Shown one piece after another: positions 25,156 to 37,040 of a stretch of DNA of 44,352 bases. Made by a program: the position numbers and the translations under genes. The notes under the pieces are model-generated. The model ran no database searches, had not been told where the DNA came from, and saw only the letters and a list, made by a program, of their open reading frames with translations. How positions within the stretch are numbered: position 1 is the stretch's first letter; each line of letters begins with the position of its first letter. The stretch spans positions 150,423-194,774 of the forward strand of contig NW_004457618.1 of assembly GCF_000313135.1 (NCBI RefSeq), in the 5' to 3' direction. This stretch comes from Acanthamoeba castellanii str. Neff. Lineage: Eukaryota > Discosea > Longamoebia > Acanthamoebidae.

Positions 25156-26664
25156 CTAGAAGTCGAGTTGGAGCTTGAAGAAGTCCTTGACAGAGGTGGA
25201 GAAGTAGCCGTAGCCCTTGCCGCCGATCACGGCGTACTGGTTGCCGCCCAGGTGCGTCGTCGTGTGGCCGAAGCGAGGGCTGATCTCGTCGCCCGTCACC
25301 TCCACCTTCTCCCACGTTGACGTGTCTGCGCATGCGCCACCGTCATGGCGTGGCATCATGTGAGCTTACATGTGGATGATGGGCCTTCATGAAAGTGAAG
25401 GTGAAGGTGGAGATGTGCTGCTGGGTAGAAAAGATCAGATCGTACCAGTATCGAGAACGTAGACTTCCATCAGCTTGTCGCTGAGCGACATGTCGTAGCC
25501 CAGGAAGACGAGCTTGTCACCAGAGGCGGTGATCGAGAAGCCAGCGCGCGGGTTCACGGGCTTATCGCCCTTCGTCTTCACCAACGACCACTCCAGCCGC
25601 TCTGGACGTGCGTGTGCGTGTGCGTGTATGATTAGTTGATCGGCACGACGATGGGAAATCAAGACTCAACGCCGGTGTGCTACCGGTGTCGAGAACGTAG
25701 GTCTCGAGTTTGGTGCTGTTGATGTCGGGCGAGATGACGTAGATCTTGTCCTTGCCCACGGCAGCCACCGCGAGCTCCTTCTTCTCCTTGGGTCCATCGC
25801 CCACGATGGGGAGTGTGTTGGCCGTGGCCGAGTAGAGCGTGTTGTTACCTGCCCGCAACTCCTCAGTGAGCGAGATGTGTCGTGTGCGTGTGCGCACGCG
25901 TGTTGTGTGTCGTGCGTGTGCGATGGTGCGTGTTGCATGCAATCGAGGCGGGTGGGTGAAGTAGCACCCTTGTTCCACACCATCACCTCGCAGGAGGCGT
26001 TCTCGTTCTTGGCGTTGAGATAGTTCTCGCCGAAGAACCACACCTTGTCAGGGTTGTGGGTGGCCTCCGACACGAAGTTGGTCATGTTCACCGTCTTGGT
26101 GGCCTTCTGCGATGCCGGGTCGAGCATGGTCACCCGCGACGTCGTGAAGTCCTCTGCACGCCAGGCAAACATCGCATCATGATTGGAATCTAATTCAATT
26201 CCAGGAAAGGCACCACACGAGAAGGGCGTACTCATGTCCAAGGTAACCATGCCCTTCCTCTTCAAGGGGCCGAGGGTGGTGAGGGTGCCCGCGACGATGA
26301 GCTGCTGGCCGAAGAGGTGCCCACGCGGCCCGGTCTGTGGGAACGGGGCGCTCACCGATTTCTCCTCCCAGTGCCATTCGTCCTTTGTGGTGTCGACCTT
26401 GTACACGCTCGGGCGGGCGAAGGGATTGAGGGTGCGAGTCGAGGGCAGGACCAGCAGGTGCCCATCATCGACCTTGATGGTGTGGTGCCCGAACATGTCC
26501 TTCTTAAATTCGCCACATTTCCGAGCATTGGCCTTGGCCGCGTACGTGCGCCGCTGATGGTGCAGGAAGAGGGCAGTGGCCGAAGGCGCCGAGGAAGAAG
26601 CCGAGGAGGTGCCGATGGAGGGCAGCGCCGTCAGGCGGGCAGCGCGGCTCGTGCTGCTTCTCAT
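25156..26664 (-). CDS. mitochondrial kelch-type beta-propeller protein
   Basis: Exons 26664-26232, 26153-25968, 25848-25684, 25601-25446 and 25325-25156; 369 residues. The first 45 residues (Arg/Ser/Ala-rich, LFLHHQRRTYAAKAN) look like a mitochondrial presequence. The rest repeats a unit of about 60 residues: strand pairs, a Gly-rich turn and a Tyr-x-Leu-Asp-Thr-Gly or similar ending (KVDTTKDEW, YVLDTG twice), as in kelch propellers (GHTTTHLGGNQYAVIGGKGY). Function is unknown; such propellers bind partners. The first intron (26154-26231) is 78 bases with no stop, so retention would add 26 residues in frame. Confidence 0.7.
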
Positions 26665-26782
26665 CTTCTTCGAAAGTATTATTTCAATCCAACCGTCTTA
26701 GTTTTCTCAATCCTTTTCTTTATTACTACAACATCTACTGATCCACATTTCAGAAATGTGGATGCAGAGTCTCTCAGTGGGG

Positions 26783-29700
26783 TCAGCTGAACTTGCCTCC
26801 TCTGCCAACAGCCGAGCCTCCCCTTCCTCGACCGCCAAACATCGCGGCCGCGGCGCTCACCGAGCCGCCAGCTCCAGTTTCGGCGGCCGCGGGGGCAACA
26901 GCAGGCGAGGGTGGTGCCGGCTTCTCCTCCTCCTTGGCCGCGCTGTTCTTGCGCGCCCAGGCTGGCGTTCCCGCGGCCGCTGGCGCTGGCGCTGGCGCTG
27001 GCGCTTTGGGCTTCTCCTCCTCGGCCGCTGGCGCCGCTGCTGCTCGAATCATTGATCGCGTGGTAAGCCACCACCGGACATGATGAAAGGGAGTGGGTCG
27101 TGTGTGTCGTGTGTGTGTGTGTGTGTGTCGTGTGTGTGTGGTGTGTGTGTGTGTGTGTACCAGTAGACTTCTTGAGGTTCTTGGCCCACGCCGGGGTATT
27201 GCTTTCGGCCTCCTTCGCTGCCGGCGCAGCAGCAGCCGCCGGTGCAGCCTCGGCTGTGGCGACGAAGCGAGGTCAGGTGTGAGCACACTTGCGTTGGTAC
27301 AACGAGATGGGAGAGAAGGCCATTACCGGGCTTCTTCTTGGCCCACGCCGGCGAGTTGGTCGCGGGCGCCGCTGCAGCTGCAGCCGCGGTGGGCTCCTTC
27401 TTCTCTTCCGCCTTGGCGGGCTCGGTCGCAGCAGCCGCGGTGGACTTCTTGAGGTTCTTGGCCCACGGAGGGGTGTTACTCGCAGCCGCGGCCGGTGCAG
27501 CAGCAGCAGCTGCTGCGGGGGTCGTCTCCTTGGGCTTCTCCTCCACAGGCGCAGGCGCAGGCTCGGCTGAGGGTGACACGAAAGCGTGGGCAGTGTGAGC
27601 GCACAATCAATTTTCGAGATCCCAGAAATGGCTCATCTCGTACCGGCGGGTTTCCTCTTGGCCCATGAGGGCGAGTTGGTCGCAGGCGCCGGGGCGGCCT
27701 CCTTCGGCTTCTCCTCCTCCTTTGCCGCTTCGGCTGACGTTGAGGCAGATCAGCCAATGTCCCATCATCATCATCAATCATCATCTAGAGCTCTTTGTGT
27801 GTGTTGTGTTGTGTGTTGGGGTGTGGGGGGGGGGGCACTGAGCCGGTGCGTACTGTTCTTCTTGAGGTTCTTGGCCCAGGCTGGGGTGTTGCTGGCCGCA
27901 GCCGGAGCCGCTGCAGCGGGCGCGGCCTCCTTGGGCTTCTCCTCCTCTTTGGCGGCCGCAGCCGTCGTAGGCGCAGAGTCTGTACTGTTCTTCTTGAGGT
28001 TCTTGGCCCAGGCCGGGGTGTTGCTGGCCGCCGCCGGAGCCGCCGCTGCAACAGGCGCGACCTCCTTCGGCTTCTCCTCTGATGTATGGTGTGTGTGAGG
28101 GTGGTAGTCGACATGTCACAAAGCAAGGGCTTCGTACCGGCGCTCTTCTTCTTGAGATGCGCAAAGGGCGAGACGGGCTCGTCTTTCTTCCCTTCGGTTG
28201 TGATCGCGGCGGAGGCCGACGCTGACTTCTTGAGAGCGCCCAGGAAGGCCGGCGCAGCGGCAGCGGCAGCGGGTTCGCTGTTGTTGGGGCCGGGCGGCTT
28301 CACCACCTTCTTCAGCGTCGACCCGAAGGGAGAGGGCGAAGCTTCGTCCTCCTTCTCCTGGCGACTGGGCGCGATCGCCGAGCTGCTCTTCTTCAGCCGC
28401 GCCAGCATGTTCACCGTGTCCTCCTACGCGCGCATGCATGTCTGTTAGAGTATGTGCACACACGCACACACGCACACACACATGTAGAAATATGTATACG
28501 CAAATAATAAATACGCAAATACCTGGGTGAGAGTCCTGGACTTCTGCTGTTCGTCGACGGGCTTCTTCTTCTTGAGCTGCGCCTTGGCCAGATCGTCCGC
28601 CGACAGGGCGAACTGCGATCACGACCATAACCTCATGAGCGAAGCAGTGTGTGTGCGGGTGGGGGGAGAAATCTGTACCATGCCGGAGTTCCTGAGCGTG
28701 GCTTTGGCCAGGTCGCGCGCGGGCCGACTCTCGGCATCCGGCTGCGGTGAGTCCAGCTGCGGCGAGTCCGGCTGCTCGGACCGCCGTTCCTCTGAAACCG
28801 AGCTCACCTCCGCCGAAGCAGACCCCTCCGACGCTGAAGAGGAGCCCTCGACCTCAGTGACGGACTCGATGTTCATGCTGTTGTACGGCCGTTCGGCCTG
28901 CTGATGGGATTGGCGGCCGGCGATGAGTCAGCGGCCACCATCCACGGATAATAATAAGAAAAAACAAAGCAAATGCTAATGATAATACTCAAGAAAAAAG
29001 AATAATAACAGTAATGATAATAATAATAATAGCAGGTGGTACCCTGAGCAGGGCAGCCCTGCCCGGGCTTGCGAAGCTGCTCCTCCTCCTGGTGGGCTTC
29101 TTCCTCGACCCGGCCTTGGGAATAGCTCGGCTCTTGGTAACCTATCGTGTGTGTGTCGTGTGTGTCGTGTGTCGTGTGTCGTGTGTCAGATTGTGTGCGT
29201 ATGGCACAAGGATATACAGAGAGCAGTACCGATTGCAGCTGTTGGACGTCCTTGGAGGCGACATCGAGGAACTGGGTCAGAGACATGCCGTCCGTGGCGC
29301 TGCGCCGCCTGACTTCGGACCCTTCGCCGAAGGCGCCCTCCGTGGCCAGCTGTCGGTCCTGCACGGAGACCTCGACGTCGACGTCAACCTCGACGTCCGC
29401 CATCGCCTCCTCCGACGTGCGCGGTGGAGGCGCGGTGCTGCTCCTCTTTCTCAGAGTGCTCGTCTCTGACCAAACACAAGCGCAACGCGTGTCAATGGAG
29501 CGGGTTTCATTTGAATGCGTGCGTGCGTGCGAGAGCGTACCGACGCCCAGCGCCTGGAGGACCTTAGGCGCCAGCACAGGACTGGCGGCGGGCGCGTCAT
29601 CCAGGGGCGCAGCAACGGCGATCACGGGGACGCTTTCACTGCTTCCGGTCACGGGCACGGTGCTGATGTCTGAAGAAGAAAGAGAGGTCAGGTGGGGCAG

Positions 29701-30756
29701 AGACCCCACGTGGGAGACGTGCAAACGTACCGACTTGGGGAATGAGCGATTCGATCACCTCCTCGGTGGGCTCCTCATTCTTCTTCTCCTCCGTGTTGTA
29801 CACGATCTTGTCCTTGCGCGGGCTGCTCGTCGTGTTCATCGCACACGCATTCCAGAGGTGTTAATGGAGCACCGCACGCACGCGCACAAACCGCACACGT
29901 GGTGGCATTTTTCTAACCTGTTTGCGAGGACTGCCACTCGCTGCTCGAAGATCTCACTGGGCGCAACGCCGCGCAGCGTTCGGGGAGGCCTGATGTCATC
30001 GTGGTGGTGGTCCATCACGAGTGAGCGACACTTCTACATGGATACCCAGCTCACTGAGGCAGGAGGGCCGAGAGGTGCGATACTATACCGACGCTTAAGT
30101 ATGTCCAGCTCGTCGGTGCTCGTGGAGAGCGAAGTCTGCTCCTCCTCGCCCTCCTTCTTCTCCTCCTCCTGTGCGGCGGCCTTCTCGACGACGGCCTTGA
30201 GCAGCGGGGAGGCCCCAGCACCTCCGGCGACTGCGGCGGCCGGCTCCTTCATTTCGGCCACCTCTGCAGGTGCCGCTGCGGCGGGGGCCGCACCGGGCCT
30301 GGTGACCCGTGGGCCGAACGGAGAGGCCTTGGCCGGGGGAACCGACGGGGAGTTGGGCGATGACAAAGACGTAGTCGTCGTGGTTGCTGTTGCTGGAGTA
30401 GAAGAAGTCGAGGGGGCGGGCGAGGAGCTCGTGAGGGGCTTCTTGTCGGCGTCGTTGGAGGGGGACGTTGCTCGCTTGACGCGCTCGCCAAAGGGGGAGG
30501 AGGAGGCCAGGCCGGCGGCGGGTGCGGGGTTGGGCTTGGCCTCCTCCGCGGCCTTGTTCACGGGGGCGCCTGGCCTTGCGACCCGGGGGCCGAACGGGGA
30601 GGCGGCCTTCTTCTCTTCGCCCTCGCCGGCTGCCCCGTCGCCGTTCGATGATGCTGATGATGATGGTGATCCGTGGACCGCGCTGCCGCTGCCGCTCCCG
30701 CCCAGTCCGCCTCTTCCTCGCCCTCGATTCGCCCATGGCACATTTTGATTGCTCAT
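26783..30756 (-). CDS. 932-residue low-complexity protein with repeated LKK and WAK motifs
   Basis: Fourteen exons, all in phase: 30756-30089, 29989-29918, 29822-29731, 29669-29541, 29465-29230, 29141-29043, 28900-28679, 28612-28523, 28423-28138, 28078-27854, 27733-27644, 27566-27327, 27253-27161, 27039-26783. N-terminus MSNQNVPWANRGRGRGG; then three SPFGxRVxR units; a short ordered-looking segment TLRGVAPSEIFEQRVAVLAN and MSLTQFLDVASKDVQQL; four LKK units (LARLKKS, FGSTLKKV, FLGALKKS, FAHLKKKS); then seven units built as EEEKPKE, Ala/Pro run, NTPAWAKNLKKNS or NSPAWAKKKPG; and an RGG end (MFGGRGRGGSAVGRGG). LKK[ST/V] is the actin-contact core of WH2/beta-thymosin motifs, so multivalent actin binding is possible but unproved; the RGG parts suggest RNA or condensate binding. 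I know no such family. Confidence 0.75.
27094..27160. repeat. GTGTGTCGT/GT-rich repeat in an intron of the LKK/WAK protein
   Basis: GTGTGTCGTGTGTGT-type repeat filling the donor side of the intron 27040-27160. A mixture of GT dinucleotides and the GTGTCGT heptamer. Confidence 0.8.
29147..29187. repeat. GTGTCGT heptamer array in an intron of the LKK/WAK protein
   Basis: Four to five copies of GTGTCGT inside the intron 29142-29229, close to its 3' splice site in the gene's direction. Confidence 0.8.
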
Positions 30757-31189
30757 CTTTCTCTCTCTACGCGATGTCTCCCACTTGTTTCGAATTCTTC
30801 GATTCGCCACCTACCATACAACACAGCCTCCTGCTATTCACAAGAGGCACAACACTGAGTGAAAGAACCACTTCGCCGCAGCACGTTGCGTGGCCTGGTA
30901 TCCCGCGACCACGCACCAGCTGCTGCTTGCCTTCAAAGGCAAAGCTACAAAAGGGCACGGACAGATTTGGAGATTAATTCAAAAATAAATCTCGGATTGA
31001 TGTGGAGGCCGTACGCTATCTGCATCTTGGCACTCTTCATTGAAGAAACAGTCGCTGGCTCTGGCCCAGGCAGAGGAGCTCGTCTGCTTGTGGGCCTGGA
31101 AATCGAAAATAAAGAAAATGAAAATAGAATACAAAACAATTTTAATAGCAGTTTTCATAGCAAACAAAACCGGGCGAAACACAACATCG
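30757..31189. other. divergent upstream region, LKK/WAK gene (-) and anchored coiled-coil gene (+)
   Basis: A 433-base gap with the promoters of both genes. Its right part is A/T-rich (about 30970-31180). An in-frame ATG at 30810 could extend the minus-strand protein by 18 residues (MANRRIRNKWETSRRERK), but the start at 30756 is preferred. No other gene is supported. Confidence 0.45.
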
Positions 31190-32378
31190 ATGCTGCTATG
31201 GGAGGCGCTGCTCGTGGGCGCCGTGTTTGGTGGCCTTCTCCTTTTCATCTCCTTCAGGAGTCCTTCGTCTGCCCAAGCGATAAAGAGAGGCCCGACTCCT
31301 GTGCGCCCCTTCAATTGCCATTTCTCTCTTCTTGATTTTTGATTTGCGCGTAGTATTGATTTCCTGTTTGGCGGCAGCCGCCGGCGCTCAAGCCACCAGG
31401 CACGCCCGGCCCGAGCGAACGGCGCAAGTCGGTTACCTTCGTGCGCCACTGCACGCCGCCCTCGCAACGGCGACAAAGGCAGGAGGTCCAGGAAGCTCTG
31501 GTGCAACGCAACATCGACCTCTGGGAGCGTACCGACCTGGCCGAACGCCTACGGCTCGCCGAGCAGGAGGAGGGCGCACGACGCGAGGCCGAGGCGCGCC
31601 ACCGCAGCTCGGCCGCCGAGGAGACCAAGCGCATCATCGATGCCATTCTCCGCTCGCCGATCTGCGCCGCCAGTGCTGAGCGAGAGCGATGGGAGGAGAG
31701 CGGTCAGGCGCGAAGAAGACGGAGCAGCGTAGACTCGGTTGCGCGATCTGTCGTGCCGAAGCGCGCATGGCGAACCAGGAGCGACGAAGTTCACCAACAC
31801 CACCAGCCGCACCAACAGCACCAACAGCAGCGCCACCACCGACAACAAGCCAGAGGCGGAGAAGGCGATGGGGAGGTAGAGGGAGACAAAGAAGACAAAG
31901 AAGACGAGATGGCGAGGAGACCGACCTGCTGGCGCACATCCAGAAGGCACTCAAGCGCGAGCAGGAGGAGGTCAACCGCATCGAGGAGGAGCTGCGCAAG
32001 ATCGAAGAGGAGAACCTGCAGATGGAAACCGAGCTCGGCCAGGAAAGCGATAACGAAAGCGAAAGCGACGTTGATGGTGCGGCTGTTGATGCGGACGATG
32101 AACACAAGAGTCGAGAAGAAACAGAAGAAGAATACGAAATCGGAGAGGAGCACGAGCGAGACGGCGGGAGGCGAAGAGAAGACAACGATGGCGATAGCGA
32201 CGAGTGGAACCATGAGGAGATGGAAGAGGAGGTGCGCTCAATGGAGGACGAGATCCAGATGATCGAGGAAGAGCAGCGATTCCTCGAAGAGGAGAACAGG
32301 AAGATCGAGCAAGAGCTGCGCGAAGAGGCGGACCAAGAATTGCAACGAAGACGAGCACAAGACGAGCGCACGAGCTGA
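31190..32378 (+). CDS. N-terminally anchored acidic coiled-coil protein
   Basis: Exon 1 (31190-31300) encodes a start-anchor helix, LLWEALLVGAVFGGLLLFIS, then joins exon 2 at 31378 (phase 0). Exon 2 begins Pro-rich, has a basic motif RRKSVTFVRH (a match to the RVxF phosphatase-1 docking pattern), and a helix EALVQRNIDLWERTDLAERL. The C-terminal 150 residues are a highly acidic coiled coil (REQEEVNRIEEELRKIEEEN and a second heptad block ending at 32378). The two parts are in different frames: either one base is missing between about 31640 and 31900, or a 76-base intron (31877-31952, GT-AG, phase 0) is removed. No family was recognised. Likely a cytosolic protein tethered to an endomembrane. 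Confidence 0.6.
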
Positions 32379-32584
32379 CGGTGGCCGCGTTGTGTGTTTT
32401 GTCGACAGCAAATGGCCTGGAATGTAGAAAATGAACAGAAATTCTGTGGACTTCTGCGTGGTTGGTGGTCGAGCGGGCGTGTAGAATTGTCAGACATCAG
32501 TACCTCAACAGCGTGCGCCTGGCCCACCACAACACATCATACCCGCGCAGACGAAGAGGAAGAAGGAAGACAGGCTAAGACGAG

Positions 32585-34116
32585 ATGGAGGAAGCAGAGG
32601 GCAGCAGTGGCTTCAAGTACTGTGACAATTTGGGTGACCTACTGGAGATGACGGCGGTGACCAGGCTCTACCCTCCAGTCCCCGTCAAGAAGTGGTACAT
32701 CGCCGACAGCGACCTCACCGTCCAAGCGGTGCTCGAGGTACATGCCACCTTCCTCTTCCCTAACCCACCACTTGCTCACGTCGTACCTTGGGCCACAAGG
32801 TGCTGGAACTGTACCACATCTCTTCGCTGCCAGTCCGCAACGTTTCCACGGGCAAATGCGCAGGGTTCATCGACTCACTGGACATCTTGGGGTACCGCAC
32901 TACTCACCACACCACTCCACGCCACGTGCCTGGCGCTAACAACAACATGAACTTGGGAAGGTACCTTATTTCGGTGTGCACGCCGTCCGTTGAGGCCGGT
33001 GCGACGCTCACCGACTTGGACAAGGCCTTTGAGAAGTTTTCCACCAAGGGCATCAGCGAGCTCTGCGGTACGTCGTCGGCGCGCCGGCTCACTGGGTTTG
33101 AGTGGAATGGGTCTCACTGCTGGGCCGTCGCTGCAGACTTTAGCAAGCGGAATCCGTTCGTCCCAATTCCGATCAACCAGAACCTCTACTACATGCTCGA
33201 GAACATAAAGCGCTATGCTACACTCGCGGTTCACCGAGTGCCTATCGTCTCGCTCGACGAGCAGGTGGGTGTTGCCTTCTCCCCGCTACATTCTTTGCTC
33301 TTTTCCCTAACAACCATCTTTGTTCTTCAGGATCCGAAGATCATGGCCCTGGTCAGCCAGAGCGACATTGCCGCCTACCTCGCCAAGCACATCTCTGTCC
33401 TCGGGCCACGGTACGCTCATGACGATGTGAGAGTGCTTCCGAGTTGGGCTGATAACTCTCCACGGTAGGGGTCAGCTGCCTGTGCGGGACCACTTCCGAG
33501 CCTTTACCAAGGTGGTCTCGGTGCCGCCGCACTCGAAGGCGCTCGATGCGTTTGCGCTGATGTGGTCCAAGGGGCTGGGTGGAGTGGCCGTTATAGACTC
33601 GCAGGTACATAGTTGTCCCCTCCAGCACCTGCAGCCTTCTGTTCGCACACTCACACAGACCGCGTAAAATGACGAGCAGAAGCGTCTGGTGGCCAACCTT
33701 AGCGCGACGGACCTGGAGTGCCTCTTCCGCAAACAGTTCTTCCGACTCTTCATGCCCGTGGTGGACTACATCAAGGCCGTCTACGCCGACAAGAACGAGG
33801 TGCGTGGGCGTTTGTACATAAGCGAAGCGGAATCATAGATTATTCCTAACGTATCTGTTCATCAGATCATGACTCCGCCCCTTTCGGTCACACCGGAGAC
33901 CACCCTCGAGACCCTCATCCTCAAGTTCGCTGGCACAAGGTTCTTTCTTTTTCCTTAAGGAAAGTCATGCACATCCCTTTACTGATTTCTCTATTTTACT
34001 CCTGGCGCAGAGTGCACAGGCTCTACGTGGTCGATGGCTCGGGCGTCCTATGTGGAGTGATCACCCTCACGGACCTGATGAACCTCATCGTCACTGAGTG
34101 GGGTCTGGACCAGTGA
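32585..34116 (+). CDS. four-CBS-domain protein, AMPK-gamma/SNF4-like
   Basis: Nine exons: 32585-32737, 32800-32891, 32961-33067, 33137-33264, 33331-33410, 33469-33604, 33680-33799, 33866-33939, 34011-34116; 331 residues. Two Bateman pairs can be read. CBS landmarks: YHISSLPVRNVSTGKCAGFI, HRVPIVSLDE with VSQSDIAAYL, GVAVIDSQ with LSATDLECLF, and HRLYVVDGSGVLCGVITLTD. Length and four tandem CBS motifs fit the energy-sensing gamma subunit of AMPK, which binds AMP/ATP, but the His/Arg nucleotide contacts are only partly recognisable, so a divergent relative (SNF4-like or plant CBSX-like) is equally possible. The gene is followed 107 bases on by RFC4 on the same strand. Confidence 0.82.
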
Positions 34117-34223
34117 AGTCAATTTTAAAGAACAATACAACATTGTCGGCAAGAATATATTGGCGCCTTTTTGGCCGGTGGGCTGTTTGATTTGTTCAGA
34201 ACGCCGGAAGAGCAGAAAGAAAA

Positions 34224-35895
34224 ATGAGCAAGGAGCTTTCATTCGCCGGGGCGAAGCGTGCAGCCAAGATCCCCTGGGTGGAAAAATAGTGCGTTACCCT
34301 CGTGTCTCGAAATGCTTCAATTCCCTTGATCAATTCGCAGTTGGGGCAAATTCAAACGGTAATCGCCCCCCCAATTAGCCGTCCGAAAAAGGTCGACGAT
34401 GTGGCGCACCAGGAGGAGGTGGTGCGAGCGCTCAAGAAATCTCTGGACACAGGCAACGTACGTTTACGCTCGATCAACTGGCGCTGCAGCGGATCGCTAA
34501 CCACTCTGCACACTTGCAGCTGCCCCATCTGCTCCTCTACGGCCCGCCCGGCACAGGTAAGACCTCTACCGCCCTTGCCATCGGCCACGAACTCTATGGG
34601 TACCCTCGCGCTACCTTCTCTGCAGTTCTCGTGCTCCTGGCACTATGCTGAACTGCTGCGCTCTTGCCGCGCAACGCAGGCCTGAATTGTTCAAGACGCG
34701 TGTGATGGAACTCAACGCATCTGACGAGCGAGGCATCAACGTCATCCGTTCCAAAGTCAAGTCCTTCTCGCAGGTCCGTGTTCCAGATCATCAGCTTGAT
34801 GTCCATTCGAAGTTGTTATGCTGATATGTGATTAATGTCTTGACAGGTGGCCACCGCTGCAGCTTCTTACAACGGCAGACAGTGCCCGCCCTACAAACTC
34901 ATCATCCTGGACGAAGCCGACTCCATGACGCCCGACGCCCAAGCCGCACTTCGACGCATTATTGAAAACTACTCCAGGGTCACACGGTTCTGCTTGATTT
35001 GCAACTACGTCAGCCGGTACCCCTCCCCATTCACCCCAAGCTCTCCTCCTTAATCATGTGGTGCTGATCTCCCTCTCTCACACAGGATCATCGATCCGCT
35101 GGCCTCGCGTTGCGCCAAGTTCCGATTCCGACCGCTCGAGGGCGACACCATGGGTGACAAGCTGGTTGCGATCTGCTCACAGGAGAACCTCCACATCACT
35201 GAAGAGGTAGGGGCCCTTGCACCACGGCGTCTGGGTCATACCGACCGCCATCAGCAGCCTTAATATGCTCCGCAACCGCTCACCCTCGCGTCGTTGTTTA
35301 ACAACATCTGGGCAGGCACTCAGAACGGTGGTGAGCATATCGGGCGGTGATTTGCGTAAGGCGATCACGACCCTGCAGTCTGTAAGCAGCCTCTACGATG
35401 AGAAGGAGGTCACGGAAGACGCTATAGTCGAGGTGGCCGGGGTACGTGCACCTGGCCGACCCCCTAATCCCCCCTTCACATAGAAAGTGCAGCGTTGACC
35501 CTTTTCGTGGTTACAGGTGATTCCACCCAAGAAGGTGGACCGACTGATGGACGCCTGCGCCAGTGGTTCGTTCTTCCGACTTCAGTCTGCCGTGACGGAC
35601 ATGACGATGGACGGCTACTCCTCTGCTTTGGTGCGCGCCCTTTACAGACACAGACACACCACACACACACATACACCAGGTAGACCGTTGAAATGACATT
35701 TGTGGTTGTGGTGTGCAGGTGCTGAGCCAAATGCACGATCGGATTGTGGACGCGGCGCTCAGCAACAAGCAGAAGGCGGAGATCATGAAGAGACTCGCGG
35801 CGGCGGATCAGGCGCTCGTGGACAGTGCAGATGAATTCCTTCAGCTGTTTGACGTCTGCGCCTTCATGATGCGAGTCTATGGCCTCAAGGATTAG
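34224..35895 (+). CDS. RFC4: replication factor C subunit 4 (clamp-loader small subunit)
   Basis: Nine exons: 34224-34288, 34379-34457, 34520-34599, 34680-34773, 34847-35016, 35086-35206, 35316-35441, 35517-35630, 35719-35895; 341 residues. Starts [20 protein letters not shown]; the split Tyr codon (TA|C) makes [20 protein letters not shown]. Walker [21 protein letters not shown], Walker [30 protein letters not shown] with the SRC arginine finger, [13 protein letters not shown] and the C-terminal collar are all present. This best fits human RFC4/yeast Rfc2. The RFC complex loads PCNA onto primer ends in the nucleus. The GTAAG inside the Walker A codons (34557) looks like a donor but must be read as coding. 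Confidence 0.96.
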
Positions 35896-36034
35896 AGTGC
35901 ACGTGTCCTCCTCCTCCGCTTCTTTTCTCCTCTCCCTCCTCTTCACCATCACGCCCGTGTTGCTTAAATGCAATGATCATGCCTTCTCTATTTACACTTG
36001 TAGCTGCCATCTTCATCAGCGACGCGTTGCGCCA

Positions 36035-37040
36035 TCATCCACTCCTGTGGTTGACCAGCCTGAAGGTGAGGTTGATCCGATTTTCCGTGACGGTCTGATC
36101 AGAACAACAACAACAACAACAGGGTAAGATGATGAGCTGGGGAGTCAGCAAGAAGTTGATGAAGGCCAAGAAGATGAGGGCGACTTTACACGAGACTTGG
36201 GCACGCAATGCTTGTAGTGCTTCTGGGTGTCGCCCTTCATCAGCAGTAGGCTGCCCGGTTCGAGCCACACCTCTTTCACCTCCTTCGTCTGCTCGTGCCG
36301 CAGCTTGAACAGCCTGTTGGCACATGTGTGCGTGTGGTGTGTGTGTTGCATCGCACTCACGTGAGTGGACCCTCGCTGGCAGCAGTTGGTGAGGAGTACC
36401 TCTTCGCGCCAAGGCTCACGCTGGCGATGGTCGAGCCGGGCACGATGTCTCCTTCTTTGTCGGCGTGCCTGCAAAAAGAATAATAAATGAGAAATAATCA
36501 CAATCACAGCCTGGCCGAGATGGTGAAGAAGCAGCACCAGCCGATGTAGTCGTCGCCATCCTTGTAGAGATTACAGAGGACGTAGTTGTAGGGCTGGTTC
36601 GCTCGCTCCTCGACCAGACGCTTGATGGCGAGCAGGACCTCGGGCCAGCCGGTGCCCTTGCGGATCATGCCCGAGTAGCGGTACGCGGTGCCCACATCCC
36701 CGAAGGAGCACACCAGGCGAGGCGAGAGTACGTTCTTGCCGAACGTGGGGATGACGTCGCGCGACCAGTGGCCGGCGATCAACACTTCCTGGCTCAATTC
36801 CGCACATTCATCTTCAGAGAGGACCGATTTCTCATAGGTGACGACGCTTCTTCCATTTTGGACCACAATCTCGATGGACGGAGCCTTCAACTTCTTTGGC
36901 GTGTCTGCTTTTTTCCTGATGACGAAAGCATCGAGCCTACCCGTACGCCTCCCACCTTCAATCTCTTCAATCTTCCTCTTGTTGGTGTGCCCCGTCTGGC
37001 CATTGGTAGCCCCTTCCTCTGCCTGTTGCTGCTTCTCCAT
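36035..37040 (-). CDS. AlkB-type 2-oxoglutarate/Fe(II) dioxygenase, ALKBH2/3-like
   Basis: Exons 37040-36538, 36468-36400, 36313-36190 and 36094-36035; 251 residues. The catalytic domain has SPRLVCSFGD, YNYVLCNLYKDGDDYIGWHAD with the iron-binding HxD, PGSTIASVSLGA, GSLLLMKGDTQKHYKHCVPK with the distal iron His, and RINLTFR with the 2-oxoglutarate Arg. Order and spacing are those of ALKBH2/ALKBH3, which remove N-alkyl lesions from DNA or RNA. The N-terminal 60 residues are charged, with GRLDAFVIRKK resembling the PCNA-binding stretch at the start of ALKBH2, though the consensus is incomplete. It sits back-to-back with EIF1AD, 140 bases apart, and convergent with RFC4. Confidence 0.92.

Noticed and set aside
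27981..27990. Mini-intron GTACAG in exon 10 of the LKK/WAK protein
   Set aside because: Only a few bases long; reading straight through (AAG AAC AGT ACA GAC) keeps frame and the repeat pattern.
34557..34565. GTAAG donor inside the RFC4 Walker A region
   Set aside because: Splicing there would delete the GKTST of the P-loop; the read-through frame matches RFC4 exactly.
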